The notes beneath the pieces are model-generated. The model saw nothing but the letters and a program-made list of their open reading frames with translations. It searched no databases and was not told the DNA's origin. Below, in pieces: positions 34,310 to 44,374 of a stretch of DNA of 64,000 nucleotides. Origin of the DNA: Cyanodermella asteris (Eukaryota; Ascomycota; Lecanoromycetes; Ostropales; Stictidaceae); contig UYJD01000001.1 of assembly GCA_900618795.1 (NCBI GenBank), positions 2,374,823 to 2,438,822 of the forward strand, given 5' to 3'. The translations under genes were made by a program, and so were the position numbers. Each line of letters begins with the position of its first letter. Within the stretch, counting starts at the first letter, position 1.

Positions 34310-36607
34310 TCACATCAGCTGACACTTCTGTTGCTGACACTGCTCCATATACCCTTCCTCCATCTTCATGCCAATCTTGTGCGTGATGCCCTGCACGGTA
34401 ATCTTTTGCTCGCCGGAGCCATTCCACCACCTCAATCTCTGCACACTGCCCTTGTCCTGGTCATCCGCCTCCTCGTAGATCTCGAACTTACCGGACGTCG
34501 CTTCAATGTCTGTGCTTCCTTTAGGAAAGTGGAACTCGGGTAGAAATATATCGGTAGGTGCATCGCTGCTGGCCTTTGTTTTTGCGGAGACGACCATGTC
34601 GAAACGACCGTTGCGTAGGTCGAAGGCGTAGGAAATGACGTTACCGCTGGTGTTCACTGGTGCTGGACGGACATAGGCCTCAGCGGCGCGCAGTCCGGCT
34701 GCGCTCAAGTCTGGGTCCTTGTCGCCCGCGGTGGATGCGATAGATGGGGTCGTGGTGGTTTTCTTCAGGTTGTTTGGCGAGACCGAAACATCTTCGCTTG
34801 ATTGAGAGCGCGAGAAAGTAGGCGACGACGCGTCCACTTGCTTTGCATGACTACGAATTCCCTTCCCTGCTGCTCCAGCTGGTAGTGATGGCGTGTTCGG
34901 TAAGGGCGTATCGCCAGTGGAGAAGATTGACAGATCCTCGCCATTCCACATGTCGCCCCATTTGTGGGAATTTTCGGTCACATAGACCCAAAGACCATAC
35001 CCTTCAGTGCCAGAACCCTCTAACGCAAAGTGGTTTGCATCCATGGCAAGGGCTTGGCTGGTATAGTCACCAGTTTTGTAGGCATACTTGTCATCCATGT
35101 CATAAGGTATGCCAATTTCGGTAAAGACGCACGGGTGGTTTCCCATGTAATCTCGACCTTCCTTGCGAATTGCTGTCAGTTGGTCCCGGAGACAATTCCT
35201 GATGGCTGTCTCGCCTATCTTCACTGCAAACGCAGGTGACCAGTACTTTCCCCGGAGCACACCAAAGACGTCAACATTCCAGAATCGGTTCCATTTCTTC
35301 GTCATCAAAGTCACTCCGTCGTAGTAATGCGGTGAGTAGACCATGTTGGGATCGTCATCCTTGGTATTCTTCAGTGATGGCGGGATCTCTAAGACTGGCG
35401 GCTGGCACAACATTATAGACTCCGGCCAGACACTTTTGATGGCCTTTGCGTGTTTTCGATAGTAATCCATGAAAAAGTGATTTGTGAAATATTCGTAGTC
35501 GATCTTCGCTCCGGTCTTCGGGAGAGTGCCGAAATAGTCCTTCTTGATTAGGACATCATTCTTGTCATCCCAGACCCCATGCTGAGCCCAGATACACTGG
35601 CCCAGCTTCCAGCCGGGATCCCGCTTGAATCCATACTTCCTATCGAAGCCATCAGATTGAAGCCACGCTTTCTTTCCTTTGGGGTCCACAAGCTGTGTGC
35701 CAGTCTTGTAAGGACCCATCCCGCCAAAGTCCCACGTGTCAATCTCACATGCTCGGCCTGAGCCTGTGAGAAGAGCCTGCCAGGCGGTAGGAGATGTGCC
35801 TTTTTGCAGCTTCTGCTCAGAGGGTATAATTGAAATGTCGGCTACTGAGATAAGTCCTCGGTTCGGCTCGTTCATGCTCTCCCACCCAACGACGACATCA
35901 TGCTCCAAGTCTCCTGCTTCATGTATCCGCTGGGCCAGATGTCTGTAGGCACCAATGAAGTGGTCCTGCAAGTAATCTTGTATATTCACACCATCGATGA
36001 TCGCCTTCGGGGCGTACGTCTTTCCACCGAAGAACAGCGTGAAAATAGTCTGGCAGGCCATCCGTGTGTAGTTAGTGGTCCATATCATTTTCGGGTACTG
36101 CTCAGGTTTCGGCTGGACGTTGTGAACTAACGCGGCTTCCGTGACAGAGAAGGCCTTCGGATCCAAACCCACAGCGTATAAAGTCCACAACGGAGCTCCA
36201 GAACCGCCCGAGAATCTTGACCAGACGTCTTGATGCGGATCCATCCACACATGAAACCCATAGTCTTTTGCAATCCTCAGAACCTTGATCGTGTGCTGTA
36301 TAAACTCTTCATCGTATTTTCCCGGTCCCTCATGCTCAATCGCCTCCCAAGTAAAGACATATCGTATGGCATTGTACCCGTATCGCCTCAATCTCGAGAA
36401 GTGCGTGTGGGCATCCTCGACGGCAAACGGACGACCGACGAACGAAACGCCATCGCCGTCGAAGAAGTGCTCCGAGATGTGGGACGGTACGTCGGGCGTC
36501 TTGGGATATTTGGCGTCGCCTGCGCAATTGATCCCCCGAAGCGTCACCTCACGGCCATGCTGATCGCGGAACTTGGAGCCCTCGACCCTCAGACGAATAG
36601 GCGCCAT
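34310..36607 (-). CDS. Glycoside hydrolase family 5, ergosteryl-beta-glucosidase type (GH5_12, 765 aa)
   Basis: Single exon. The ATG at 36607 (MAPIRLRVEGSKFRDQHG) matches the usual N-terminus; the longer in-frame reading upstream looks like leader sequence. The TIM barrel carries T-L-R-G-I-N, the acid/base Glu247 in S-M-N-E-P and the nucleophile Glu497 in V-F-T-E-I-G. Residues after about 620 form the C-terminal beta-sandwich of this subfamily, preceded by a Ser/Thr-rich linker. Characterised relatives (yeast and Cryptococcus Egh1/EGCrP2-type enzymes) hydrolyse ergosterol-beta-glucoside in the cytosol or vacuole. No signal peptide is seen, consistent with an intracellular lipid substrate. Substrate identity is inferred from the family. 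Confidence 0.9.
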   Translation of the reverse strand: MAPIRLRVEGSKFRDQHGREVTLRGINCAGDAKYPKTPDVPSHISEHFFDGDGVSFVGRPFAVEDAHTHFSRLRRYGYNAIRYVFTWEAIEHEGPGKYDEEFIQHTIKVLRIAKDYGFHVWMDPHQDVWSRFSGGSGAPLWTLYAVGLDPKAFSVTEAALVHNVQPKPEQYPKMIWTTNYTRMACQTIFTLFFGGKTYAPKAIIDGVNIQDYLQDHFIGAYRHLAQRIHEAGDLEHDVVVGWESMNEPNRGLISVADISIIPSEQKLQKGTSPTAWQALLTGSGRACEIDTWDFGGMGPYKTGTQLVDPKGKKAWLQSDGFDRKYGFKRDPGWKLGQCIWAQHGVWDDKNDVLIKKDYFGTLPKTGAKIDYEYFTNHFFMDYYRKHAKAIKSVWPESIMLCQPPVLEIPPSLKNTKDDDPNMVYSPHYYDGVTLMTKKWNRFWNVDVFGVLRGKYWSPAFAVKIGETAIRNCLRDQLTAIRKEGRDYMGNHPCVFTEIGIPYDMDDKYAYKTGDYTSQALAMDANHFALEGSGTEGYGLWVYVTENSHKWGDMWNGEDLSIFSTGDTPLPNTPSLPAGAAGKGIRSHAKQVDASSPTFSRSQSSEDVSVSPNNLKKTTTTPSIASTAGDKDPDLSAAGLRAAEAYVRPAPVNTSGNVISYAFDLRNGRFDMVVSAKTKASSDAPTDIFLPEFHFPKGSTDIEATSGKFEIYEEADDQDKGSVQRLRWWNGSGEQKITVQGITHKIGMKMEEGYMEQCQQQKCQLM

Positions 36608-37076
36608 GCCCAGATGGTCGCTGCGGCTGTATCTAAGCTGTACTATTCGCGAGACGTGGTAGAAATGTGTGCGAACTGGAGGAGTCGGTAGGGTCTCGGA
36701 TCTGGGCGAACGCACTAGTCGATGTCAGGATGGAAGGGGCGTGAATGAGATGCCCCAGATCATGGGAAAGGTTAGATGGCGTAGCTGTCGATGATCAGGC
36801 TCGTCAGGTCAGCCGGGCACGCCAGCCGGGGAGTTGAATCATGCGTCATGACAGGAGCCCAACTCCGCCGAGCTCGCTGAGCACTGTAGTGGTGACTCGA
36901 GAAATCCCCACCAACGGTTACTACTGAATTTGTTGGTGAATTACATCTTGGGCCGTTCTCAGGTGCTATTCGCTGCGACACAGCGTCGCTGTTCGTTCGC
37001 TTCTTATCCCATTGTAGTCTCTCGCTCCGTGCCGTTGCAATGCACTCTTTCTCGCCCAACTCTTGATTCGATCACA
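36608..37076. other. Shared divergent promoter of the GH5 gene and SKI3
   Basis: 469 bp between start codons; no specific element called. Confidence 0.5.
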
Positions 37077-40000
37077 ATGGCGTCCACCAAGGCGGCGTTG
37101 AAAGCCGCAAAGGCTGCTCTTGATGCTCAGAAATACGGCGAAGCTGCAGCTGAAGCCCGCAAAGTTCTCGAGGCTGATCCCAAACACTATCACGCCAATG
37201 TCTTCCTTGGCCTCGCTCTTGAGAAGCTGAACGATTATGATCAGTCCGAAAAGGCATATCAAGTTGCTGCGTCCAGCAAGTCCGACGATGCCCTGGTGTG
37301 GCAAGGTCTGATTTCGTTGTTTGAGAAGCAAGACGGGAAGAAACTCGACGACTATGCCGACGTGGTGAGAAACCTTGCTCAGATATTCGCCAACGCGGAT
37401 GATCGCCACAGATGTCAAAGTGTCGTCGACAAATACGTTGACTACGCCAAAAAGCATGGCAGTCGACGCCAACTGAGGCAGGCTTACGACATAATGATTC
37501 CGGGAGGCCCGATCTATGACTGCCTCGAAGGTAGAGTTCCCAAGCCTGACTTCGTGTACATGAGAATCGCGGAGCTCATTGAGGCGGAGGAGAGAGAAAC
37601 AGTCAGCAAGCTTATAGCTGAACGAAGAACACGTCTGGGGGCAAGGATCAGTCAGGTCAGGGTGGAGGTTGAAAGAGAGGTTTTCAAATCATCCGATCTG
37701 GAGTCTTTATACCAAGGTATCATCAACTACACGCACGATGATGAGTTACGACGGCAGTATGAAGAAAAGCTCCTACAACGCGCATATGACACATTAGCGG
37801 TATTACCATCAAATGAGAAGGCTATGAAGCTCTCTCAAGTGCAAAACTTGGCCGAGGGCATGGTCATCATCAAAGCTCCGTTCAAACTAGCGTGGCGCAT
37901 TGTCCTAGGTCATAAGGACTTTGAAAGGTTAGAAGAATTAGACATTCAACTCCTCCGACAATATGTTGACCTGTTTCCGGACGATGGCTTGACCAAGGTC
38001 TTGCGTGGATTCCTTGAAACAGAGATTTGTCCTTTTCCCAAGGTGAAGGCCGAGGATGCGGACGCTGCCGATGGCAGAGAAACAAACGAGCTGGAAGAAA
38101 TGTCCGCCGAAGACAGATTAAATCTTATGACTGATGGCCTCGAACAGAGTTCACGGTCAAGTCTATCTCAACGGATCATGTCGGAATACTATTTATATCT
38201 TGAAGAGTATGCAAGTGCGGTACAGCACGCCCGAGTTGCTCTGGACCTTGTCAAGCAAGACATCAAAACTACCAGTGTCACTCTTCAAAACCAAGTCGAC
38301 GGTGCAAACCTTGTACTGGCAACAGCATTGATCCAGCATCAGTCTCCAAGACATCATAGAGAGGCTCGCACCATATTTGAAGGTATTGTGAGTCGCAAGT
38401 CAGCCAATGTAGCTGCGCTCATTGGAATTGGCATGATCATGGAAGAGGATGAAGATTTCGGTGCTGCCTCCGATTTCCTCTCGCGTGCTTGGAAGCAGAG
38501 CCCTACCATCAAGGTCAGGTCAGAAGCAGCTTGGTGTAAAGCGCTGATCGGGGCGCACGCGGAAGCATTACCAGAATTACAGGAATGCCTCGACGGACTC
38601 GAAGCTGAGACCGACAAGGAGAAACATCTCAAAACTGAGCTTCTCTACCGCATCGGCCAGTGTATGTGGAACTCTGATACCAGCAAGGCTTCCAGAAAGG
38701 ACCGAACAGGCGCATATGCACGCTGGCTCCAATGTCTGCAGCTTGATCTCAACTATGCACCGGCCTACACAAGTCTGGGTATCTACTACTCTGACTACGC
38801 AAAAGATCGGAAGCGAGCTAGGAAGTGTTTTCAGAAAGCGTTTGAGCTCTCTGCATCTGAAGTTTATGCTGCGGAAAGACTCGCTCGAGCTTTCGCAGAG
38901 CTGAAGGACTGGGATCTGGTCGAGACGGTGGCACGAAGGGTTAAGGACTCTGGTAAGACAAGACCACCTCCTGGCTCAAAGAGAAAAGCTATCAGCTGGC
39001 CATATGCAGCCTTGGGCGTTTGCTACCTCAACAATCAGGCGTTTGGCCAGGCTGTCCCGGAGTTCAATGCAGCGTTGCGAATCAACCCCAGAGACTATCA
39101 TTCCTTGGTCGGCCTCGGTGAGGCCTATCACAACCTTGGCCGTTTTATTGCAGCAACTCGAGCGTTCGAAGAGGCCACAAAATACGAGTCGAGCGTCCCT
39201 GCCACAGACACTTGGTTTTGCAAATATATGCTTGCGAACGTACATCGAGATCTTGGGTCATTTGACGATGCCATCGAGGCATACGAGAGCGTTTTAGCGG
39301 AGAGACCTAATGAGTTTGGGGTGCTAATCGCTCAGTTGCAAACCTGCGTGGAACAAGCCTGGCATAGCAACACTCTGGGCTTATTTGGTCGTGCTGCACA
39401 GATCCTGGGGAAAGCTGTCGGTCTAGCTGCAACTGTCGCGAAGAGCAATCCTGCAACATTCAATCTGTGGAAGGCACTTGGCGAGGCCTGCACAATCTAT
39501 ACATCGCTTGGCACTTACGCCAAAGACATCCCGAGGAAAGAGCTACTCGTGGCACTGGAGACTGCCGCCGGTGAGGAGACATATACTGCGCTTAGCGAAG
39601 TAGACAGCATCCAGCTAGGCTCTCTTCAAGATTCGGGAGAGCCGTCGGGTTTACAGACTCATGCGACCTTTGCCATGACCGCAGCAATTTTGGCGCATAA
39701 ACGCGGTATTGCAGTGTCATCCAAAGACATACATGCTCAAGCTGTCTCATGGTACAATTTGGGCTGGACGGAGTATAAAGCTCATCAATTGCTGATCCGT
39801 TCCGGTGACAAGGCCACAAAGCCACGGTCCACCAAGTATTTGAGAGCAGCTGTCCGCGGCTTCAAACGAGCTATCGAGCTTGAAGCTCGGAATTCAGAGT
39901 TTTGGAACTCACTCGGAATTGTGACTACGGCACTGAATGCTCAAGTTTCTCAGCATGCATTCGTCCGAAGCCTGTACCTGAACGACAAGTCTGCTCAAGT

Positions 40001-41303
40001 CTGGACTAACCTGGGAGTTCTCTATCTCCTGCAAAATGACTTTGACCTTGCGCGCCAGGCGTTCACCAGAGGTCAATCTGCAGATCCGGCATATGCCCAT
40101 GCTTGGGTTGGACAAGGGGTTCTTGCGCTCCTCGGAGGCGACGTTGATGACGCGCGGGCATCTTTCAGGCACGCTTTCGAAATTGTAGACTCGGCTTCTC
40201 TGATCACGAAGAAACTGTTCGCCACTTCCTCATTCGAACACATATCATCGCTTACTTCGAGTCAAGAAATCGCAGATCTGCTTCAGCCGTTGTTTGCCCT
40301 ACAGCAATTGCACATCCAGGTTCCAGCAGATATCGCGGCCCTACAGTTGGCTGCACTATTCTCCGAACGAATCGGCAGTCATGTTGAGTCGACAGAGATG
40401 TTGCTGAGAGCGACCGAGGCTGTGGAGACGGAGTACGAGCAGTCTGAGTCGGCAGAAGCGCTCTCACGTTTTGCTTCGGCACAAGCGGATCTGGCTCGAG
40501 CCTACTTGGCTTCTGAGAACTATGGTGCCATAGAGCATGCAACGACAGCACTCGATCTATCTGCGGAAGAAGATTCGTCCCTCGACAGTTCTGACGTTCG
40601 AAGGAGATGTCGTCTTTCTGCTCATTTGACCGCAGGCTTGGCTCATGCCCGGCGAGGCCAATCAGACGAGTCTATCGCAATGTTCAGGGCCGCGTTGACG
40701 GAGTCGTCTGGGGATCCGGATGTTGTATGTCTGCTTGCACAGGTACTGTGGGCGAAGGGCACTTCCGCTGAAAAGGACGTAGCACGAGAGCAACTGCTTG
40801 ACTCAATCGAGAAGCACCCTGACCATCCCGATTCAATCATACTTCTGTCCGTTATTGCCCTGCTCGATGACGATAAAGAGACGGTGGACGCCATCATGGG
40901 CGACCTGCAAAGCTTGCGAGCTCGTCCGAACATGACCGAGAATGATCTTTTACGGGTCAGCACCATCCTCAAAGCGTTCACCATCTTGCAGCCAGACGCA
41001 GTGGCGTCATCGCCAGAGCTAGCAGAGCGCGCCGATGCTACGACAAGCATAATGCTTGCACCTGCAAAGCCTCTAGGTTGGGCTCAGTTGTCTGCAGTAG
41101 TGGATGATCCATATCCAGCTCAGATGGCGGTATTGACAGCCGGGAGCGTGGTTCCGCCTCGAGGAACATTGAGAGCAGAAGAGCTGTCCACTATCCAGGC
41201 TGGCACCCATCGTGTTGCTGACGCCCAAAGGGCCATTATGCTCGCGCCTTGGGCGAGCAACGGCTGGAAAGAGTTTGGCGAAGGATTGAATGCCCTCGCG
41301 TGA
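37077..41303 (+). CDS. SKI3: Ski complex scaffold Ski3, TPR protein (1408 aa)
   Basis: One uninterrupted exon. The ATG at 37077 (MASTKAALKAAKAALDAQKYGEAA) opens directly into the first TPR and fits the family start. Tetratricopeptide repeats extend through most of the protein, with typical pairs such as residues in Y-x-x-A-x-x-x-A-R-K-V-L, Y-x-x-L-G-I-Y-Y-S, A-W-V-G-Q-G-V-L and L-G-I-V-x-x. The final A-P-W-A-S-N-G-W-K-E-F resembles the Ski3 C-terminus. Ski3 scaffolds the Ski2 helicase and Ski8 and feeds mRNA to the cytoplasmic exosome for 3'-5' decay. The length is close to that of yeast Ski3. It converges on VPS51 with 147 bp between. Confidence 0.95.
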   Translation: MASTKAALKAAKAALDAQKYGEAAAEARKVLEADPKHYHANVFLGLALEKLNDYDQSEKAYQVAASSKSDDALVWQGLISLFEKQDGKKLDDYADVVRNLAQIFANADDRHRCQSVVDKYVDYAKKHGSRRQLRQAYDIMIPGGPIYDCLEGRVPKPDFVYMRIAELIEAEERETVSKLIAERRTRLGARISQVRVEVEREVFKSSDLESLYQGIINYTHDDELRRQYEEKLLQRAYDTLAVLPSNEKAMKLSQVQNLAEGMVIIKAPFKLAWRIVLGHKDFERLEELDIQLLRQYVDLFPDDGLTKVLRGFLETEICPFPKVKAEDADAADGRETNELEEMSAEDRLNLMTDGLEQSSRSSLSQRIMSEYYLYLEEYASAVQHARVALDLVKQDIKTTSVTLQNQVDGANLVLATALIQHQSPRHHREARTIFEGIVSRKSANVAALIGIGMIMEEDEDFGAASDFLSRAWKQSPTIKVRSEAAWCKALIGAHAEALPELQECLDGLEAETDKEKHLKTELLYRIGQCMWNSDTSKASRKDRTGAYARWLQCLQLDLNYAPAYTSLGIYYSDYAKDRKRARKCFQKAFELSASEVYAAERLARAFAELKDWDLVETVARRVKDSGKTRPPPGSKRKAISWPYAALGVCYLNNQAFGQAVPEFNAALRINPRDYHSLVGLGEAYHNLGRFIAATRAFEEATKYESSVPATDTWFCKYMLANVHRDLGSFDDAIEAYESVLAERPNEFGVLIAQLQTCVEQAWHSNTLGLFGRAAQILGKAVGLAATVAKSNPATFNLWKALGEACTIYTSLGTYAKDIPRKELLVALETAAGEETYTALSEVDSIQLGSLQDSGEPSGLQTHATFAMTAAILAHKRGIAVSSKDIHAQAVSWYNLGWTEYKAHQLLIRSGDKATKPRSTKYLRAAVRGFKRAIELEARNSEFWNSLGIVTTALNAQVSQHAFVRSLYLNDKSAQVWTNLGVLYLLQNDFDLARQAFTRGQSADPAYAHAWVGQGVLALLGGDVDDARASFRHAFEIVDSASLITKKLFATSSFEHISSLTSSQEIADLLQPLFALQQLHIQVPADIAALQLAALFSERIGSHVESTEMLLRATEAVETEYEQSESAEALSRFASAQADLARAYLASENYGAIEHATTALDLSAEEDSSLDSSDVRRRCRLSAHLTAGLAHARRGQSDESIAMFRAALTESSGDPDVVCLLAQVLWAKGTSAEKDVAREQLLDSIEKHPDHPDSIILLSVIALLDDDKETVDAIMGDLQSLRARPNMTENDLLRVSTILKAFTILQPDAVASSPELAERADATTSIMLAPAKPLGWAQLSAVVDDPYPAQMAVLTAGSVVPPRGTLRAEELSTIQAGTHRVADAQRAIMLAPWASNGWKEFGEGLNALA

Positions 41304-41450
41304 GTGCCTTTGGCGGTACCCGTCGTGGGAGCCCCCACGTCCCCCCAATTCTCCCTTGTTGTGGGAGACGTTTGAGAGCTATCCACCGTTTGTACATAAC
41401 CGCATACATGCATGCTCTCCATAAGCTGTCGGAAGCTGGTGGAAGTGGGA

Positions 41451-42299
41451 TCAGTCCTGGATTGTAGTCGAACCAGATTTCAGTGCTTCCAAACATTGAT
41501 CGCGTAGAGCCTCGACGCCTTCAACGCCAACCCACTTATCCAGCAGCGCTGAGACTTTCTTCCACTCCTCCTCGGCATCGGCACTCCTGTCCTCATCCGC
41601 AAGCTTTCTCAACCTCGCTGGAGTTCCCACAACCCACCTGACCGTAGCTCTTTTCCGTTCCTCCTTCTCCAAACTGTGTGACTCTCCGGTCCGCTCTTGC
41701 CTATCCTTCTCTTTGACCTCCGCAATCTTTTGTCCCGCCGCGCCCTCCGACAAGTCCCTCGCCGTCTCCGCAATCCGACCGACCATTCCCTTCAAGTCCC
41801 CAGTAGTCGCTCCCAGCGGCACCATGTTCGCCCTCATTCCCCGAATCGTGTCCGTCGCCGCAATCAGCTTGCTATAGTTATCATAAACCAACGCCTTGCG
41901 CTCGCCGTCCAGCTCACGAATCTCGTTCAGCAACGAACCCTCCGTCTTCAGCACCGCCTGCAGCCCATCTCTCTCGAGCAGAGCCCGCACATACGAGGCG
42001 GCGTCGAAGCCGGGCTTGTCGAGCTCGCTCTGCGACGAGCCGGCCCCGGCCCCGGCGTCCTCGGACGCGGCGCTGGCGGCGGAGCTGGCGACCGTGGAGG
42101 TCTGGTCGACGGATGCCGCTTGGGGTTTGAGGTTGTAGTAGTCTCGTAGCGCGGCGCGGTTCCGTCGGGCCTGGGGCTGGGCTGGGGCGCGGGCCGGCGA
42201 GCTCGTGCGGGTCGTGTCGAGGGAGGTGCGTTGGGAGACGGTCGGCGAGCTGGTGACCGAGGCGGCGGGTACGGCTCGGGGAGAGGCGATGCTGGCCAT
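41451..42299 (-). CDS. VPS51: GARP complex subunit Vps51 (282 aa)
   Basis: Single exon. The ATG at 42299 starts MASIASPRAVP; codons upstream in frame are taken as leader. Residues 1-45 are Ser/Ala/Pro-rich. The conserved block A-A-L-R-D-Y-Y-N-L-K is the Vps51 signature near which the SNARE Tlg1 binds. It is followed after a linker by F-D-A-A-x-Y-V-R-A-L-L-E-R-D-G-L, L-L-N-E-I-R-E-L-D-G-E-R-K-A-L-V-Y-D-N-Y-S-K-L-I and D-T-I-R-G-M. GARP tethers endosome-derived vesicles at the trans-Golgi. Compared with metazoan proteins it is short, as usual in fungi. Confidence 0.94.
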   Translation of the reverse strand: MASIASPRAVPAASVTSSPTVSQRTSLDTTRTSSPARAPAQPQARRNRAALRDYYNLKPQAASVDQTSTVASSAASAASEDAGAGAGSSQSELDKPGFDAASYVRALLERDGLQAVLKTEGSLLNEIRELDGERKALVYDNYSKLIAATDTIRGMRANMVPLGATTGDLKGMVGRIAETARDLSEGAAGQKIAEVKEKDRQERTGESHSLEKEERKRATVRWVVGTPARLRKLADEDRSADAEEEWKKVSALLDKWVGVEGVEALRDQCLEALKSGSTTIQD

Positions 42300-42882
42300 G
42301 GGGGGGTTTGGATGTGATGGGGAATTCGACAAGGCGACTTTGAAAATGCGCGATCCGGGAAATGTATTCACAGAGGCATTGGGTGTATTGCTGGGGTGCC
42401 GATGCGTGAGCTGGAGATGGAGATGGTGATAAGATTGAGAGGTGTCAATTTGCAGGCGAATTTGCGCATTCAAACCCAGACGGTATTCGATATCTGGACC
42501 GTAGTAGCCACGTTGATACCCAGGCTGTACACGGTTCTATTCAGTCCGTTGCTGTTGAGTGAGGAGTAGCCAATGATGCGAGCGAGACTGCGGCGTGGAG
42601 TTGACCTCCGAGTCATGAAACTAAAGTCACGGCAAGAGGCTCTCATGAGAGCTCTACAAGCTTGCGGTACTCTTTACTTGTTACAAAATGTTGCGATTCT
42701 TGACTTTTCACAACGATCTTTCTTGAGACCACATCCGAATGCAAGTTCTCTGGTTGGCTCCAGAGGTATTCACACGACACTGTGCTTTTCTGGGTAGCGG
42801 AGTCAACTGGTGGATCTCCCTATACCGATCTGCGAGCCACAAAACATTCGCTCTCGATTACAATCTAAACAAAGTCCTCGAC
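42300..42882. other. Shared divergent promoter of VPS51 and RMI1
   Basis: 583 bp between start codons; no specific element called. Confidence 0.5.
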
Positions 42883-43596
42883 ATGACTTCAAATATTTCG
42901 GCCCTTGCAGCCCAAGTCGCCCAGCAGCTTAAGGCAAACAAGTCATTGTCACCGACGAAGACCTGGCTCGATGCGTTCCTGCTCTCCCAGCGACCGGGAC
43001 TTCCGGCCAACACGCTTGTACAAACAGCAACTTTTCGGCTGCTCAACAGCGATATCAAAACTTGTCTGGATCCTTTTGCGTCCTCGAGCTTCCCATCCGA
43101 TGTCGTCAATGCAACTGCCAAGGAAAGACGCCTTACCGGCTGGTTTGTGACTCAAGTGCTAGATGTGGAGGACATGAGTCGGAGTCGTTGGACCCAGATT
43201 GAGGAATTCGAGGCCGAGGAGCGGGGTGAAATGACCAGGGGCCGCGAGATAATTCGGATAGCGCCTTCTGAAGGCGACGAGGAAGGCAGCACAGCTAGTG
43301 CTTCGCACAGCAGCCATGGGCCCCACAAATTGCTCCTCGAGGACGTTCGGGGCACCAAGATTTACGCCATCGAACTCAAGAAGGTCGATGGGATCAGCTT
43401 GGGAATGGGGATTGGCAGCAAGCTGGTCTTGAAGGATCCGATAGTTGCTCGAGGCGTACTGTTACTTGAACCGGTGCCCAAGGTAATATTGCTTGGGGGT
43501 AAGATTGAACAGCTGCACGCACACTGGCGAGCAGGAAGGAAGGAGCAGCTCCGTGGAGCCATGCAGCCAACTGCAGCCGAAGACGTGGAGCCCTGA
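42883..43596 (+). CDS. RMI1: RecQ-mediated genome instability protein Rmi1 (237 aa)
   Basis: Single exon from the ATG at 42883 (MTSNISALAAQVAQQL); the in-frame codons upstream lack family similarity. The N-terminal three-helix part contains P-T-K-T-W-L-D-A-F and the linker G-W-F-V-T-Q-V-L-D-V-E-D-M-S-R-S-R-W-x-Q. The OB-fold carries L-L-L-E-D-V-R-G-T-K-I-Y-A-I-E-L, G-S-K-L-V-L-K-D-P-I-V-A-R-G-V-L-L-L and I-L-G-G-K-I-E analogues (LLGGKIE). Rmi1 stimulates the Sgs1-Top3 dissolvasome that removes double Holliday junctions in the nucleus. Length is in the normal range for fungal members. Confidence 0.93.
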   Translation: MTSNISALAAQVAQQLKANKSLSPTKTWLDAFLLSQRPGLPANTLVQTATFRLLNSDIKTCLDPFASSSFPSDVVNATAKERRLTGWFVTQVLDVEDMSRSRWTQIEEFEAEERGEMTRGREIIRIAPSEGDEEGSTASASHSSHGPHKLLLEDVRGTKIYAIELKKVDGISLGMGIGSKLVLKDPIVARGVLLLEPVPKVILLGGKIEQLHAHWRAGRKEQLRGAMQPTAAEDVEP

Positions 43597-44374
43597 GTAT
43601 GCAGCCACTGGATGCTAGCTGCTGCTGCATGCGGGTCTATCCTTGCAGCGTACACAGGCTTACTCGATACACCACACCACCCACGAGCGTCGCAGGAGGT
43701 AAAAGGTGTAAATTGCCGCCTTGAGTGGATGCGAGGCCTTCAGGTCGACAACCTGGCCGCCCGATTGGTCTGTGAACGACGCCAATGAGGCAGGCGTGGG
43801 GACCAGGCTTGCTAAGCTAGCAGTGAAGTGGTTGCAGCCACCGAAATTATGGTGGGCTTCAAAAGCACGGGGACATCGACCTACACTTGCGGTCAAACGC
43901 TCCGGCCGAGATGCCCACCGCCTTGATCCCAGGTGTTTGGAAACGATGTCGTTGAAAATAACGAGCCGAATGCATGTGCTTCGGCTGTCGACGCGCCCAG
44001 CGCTGCGGAAGTTCACCCCGGAGAGGCCGATCGATGTCGCGAAGAATGGCCTCAGGGTCGGCTGGCATAGGGCTTTGTTCAAGCAGAATTACCTCTTCTG
44101 AGCCGCACTTTGGTATCTGTCTAAGACATGTCCGGCTAACCTGGTCGTCTTGGCTAGGGTCGCGCAAAATGATGTGCGTTCGAGGCAAAACTCCAGCCTG
44201 TTGTTCGAGGGTCTAATCTGCTGTGGAAATTCGACAGGAAATGCCGCCCAAGACCAGAGGTTTGGTGTTCTTGGATGGTCCACATGACCAAGTGCAGACA
44301 AGTTGAAGGAGACGTTATTGATTCTGTCACATATTCATATGCACGGCCAGAAGAGCGTGGCAGCACTTCAGTGG
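43597..44374. other. Intergenic between the convergent RMI1 and COQ9 genes
   Basis: About 780 bp; short ORFs on both strands lack domain-like sequence. Confidence 0.5.
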
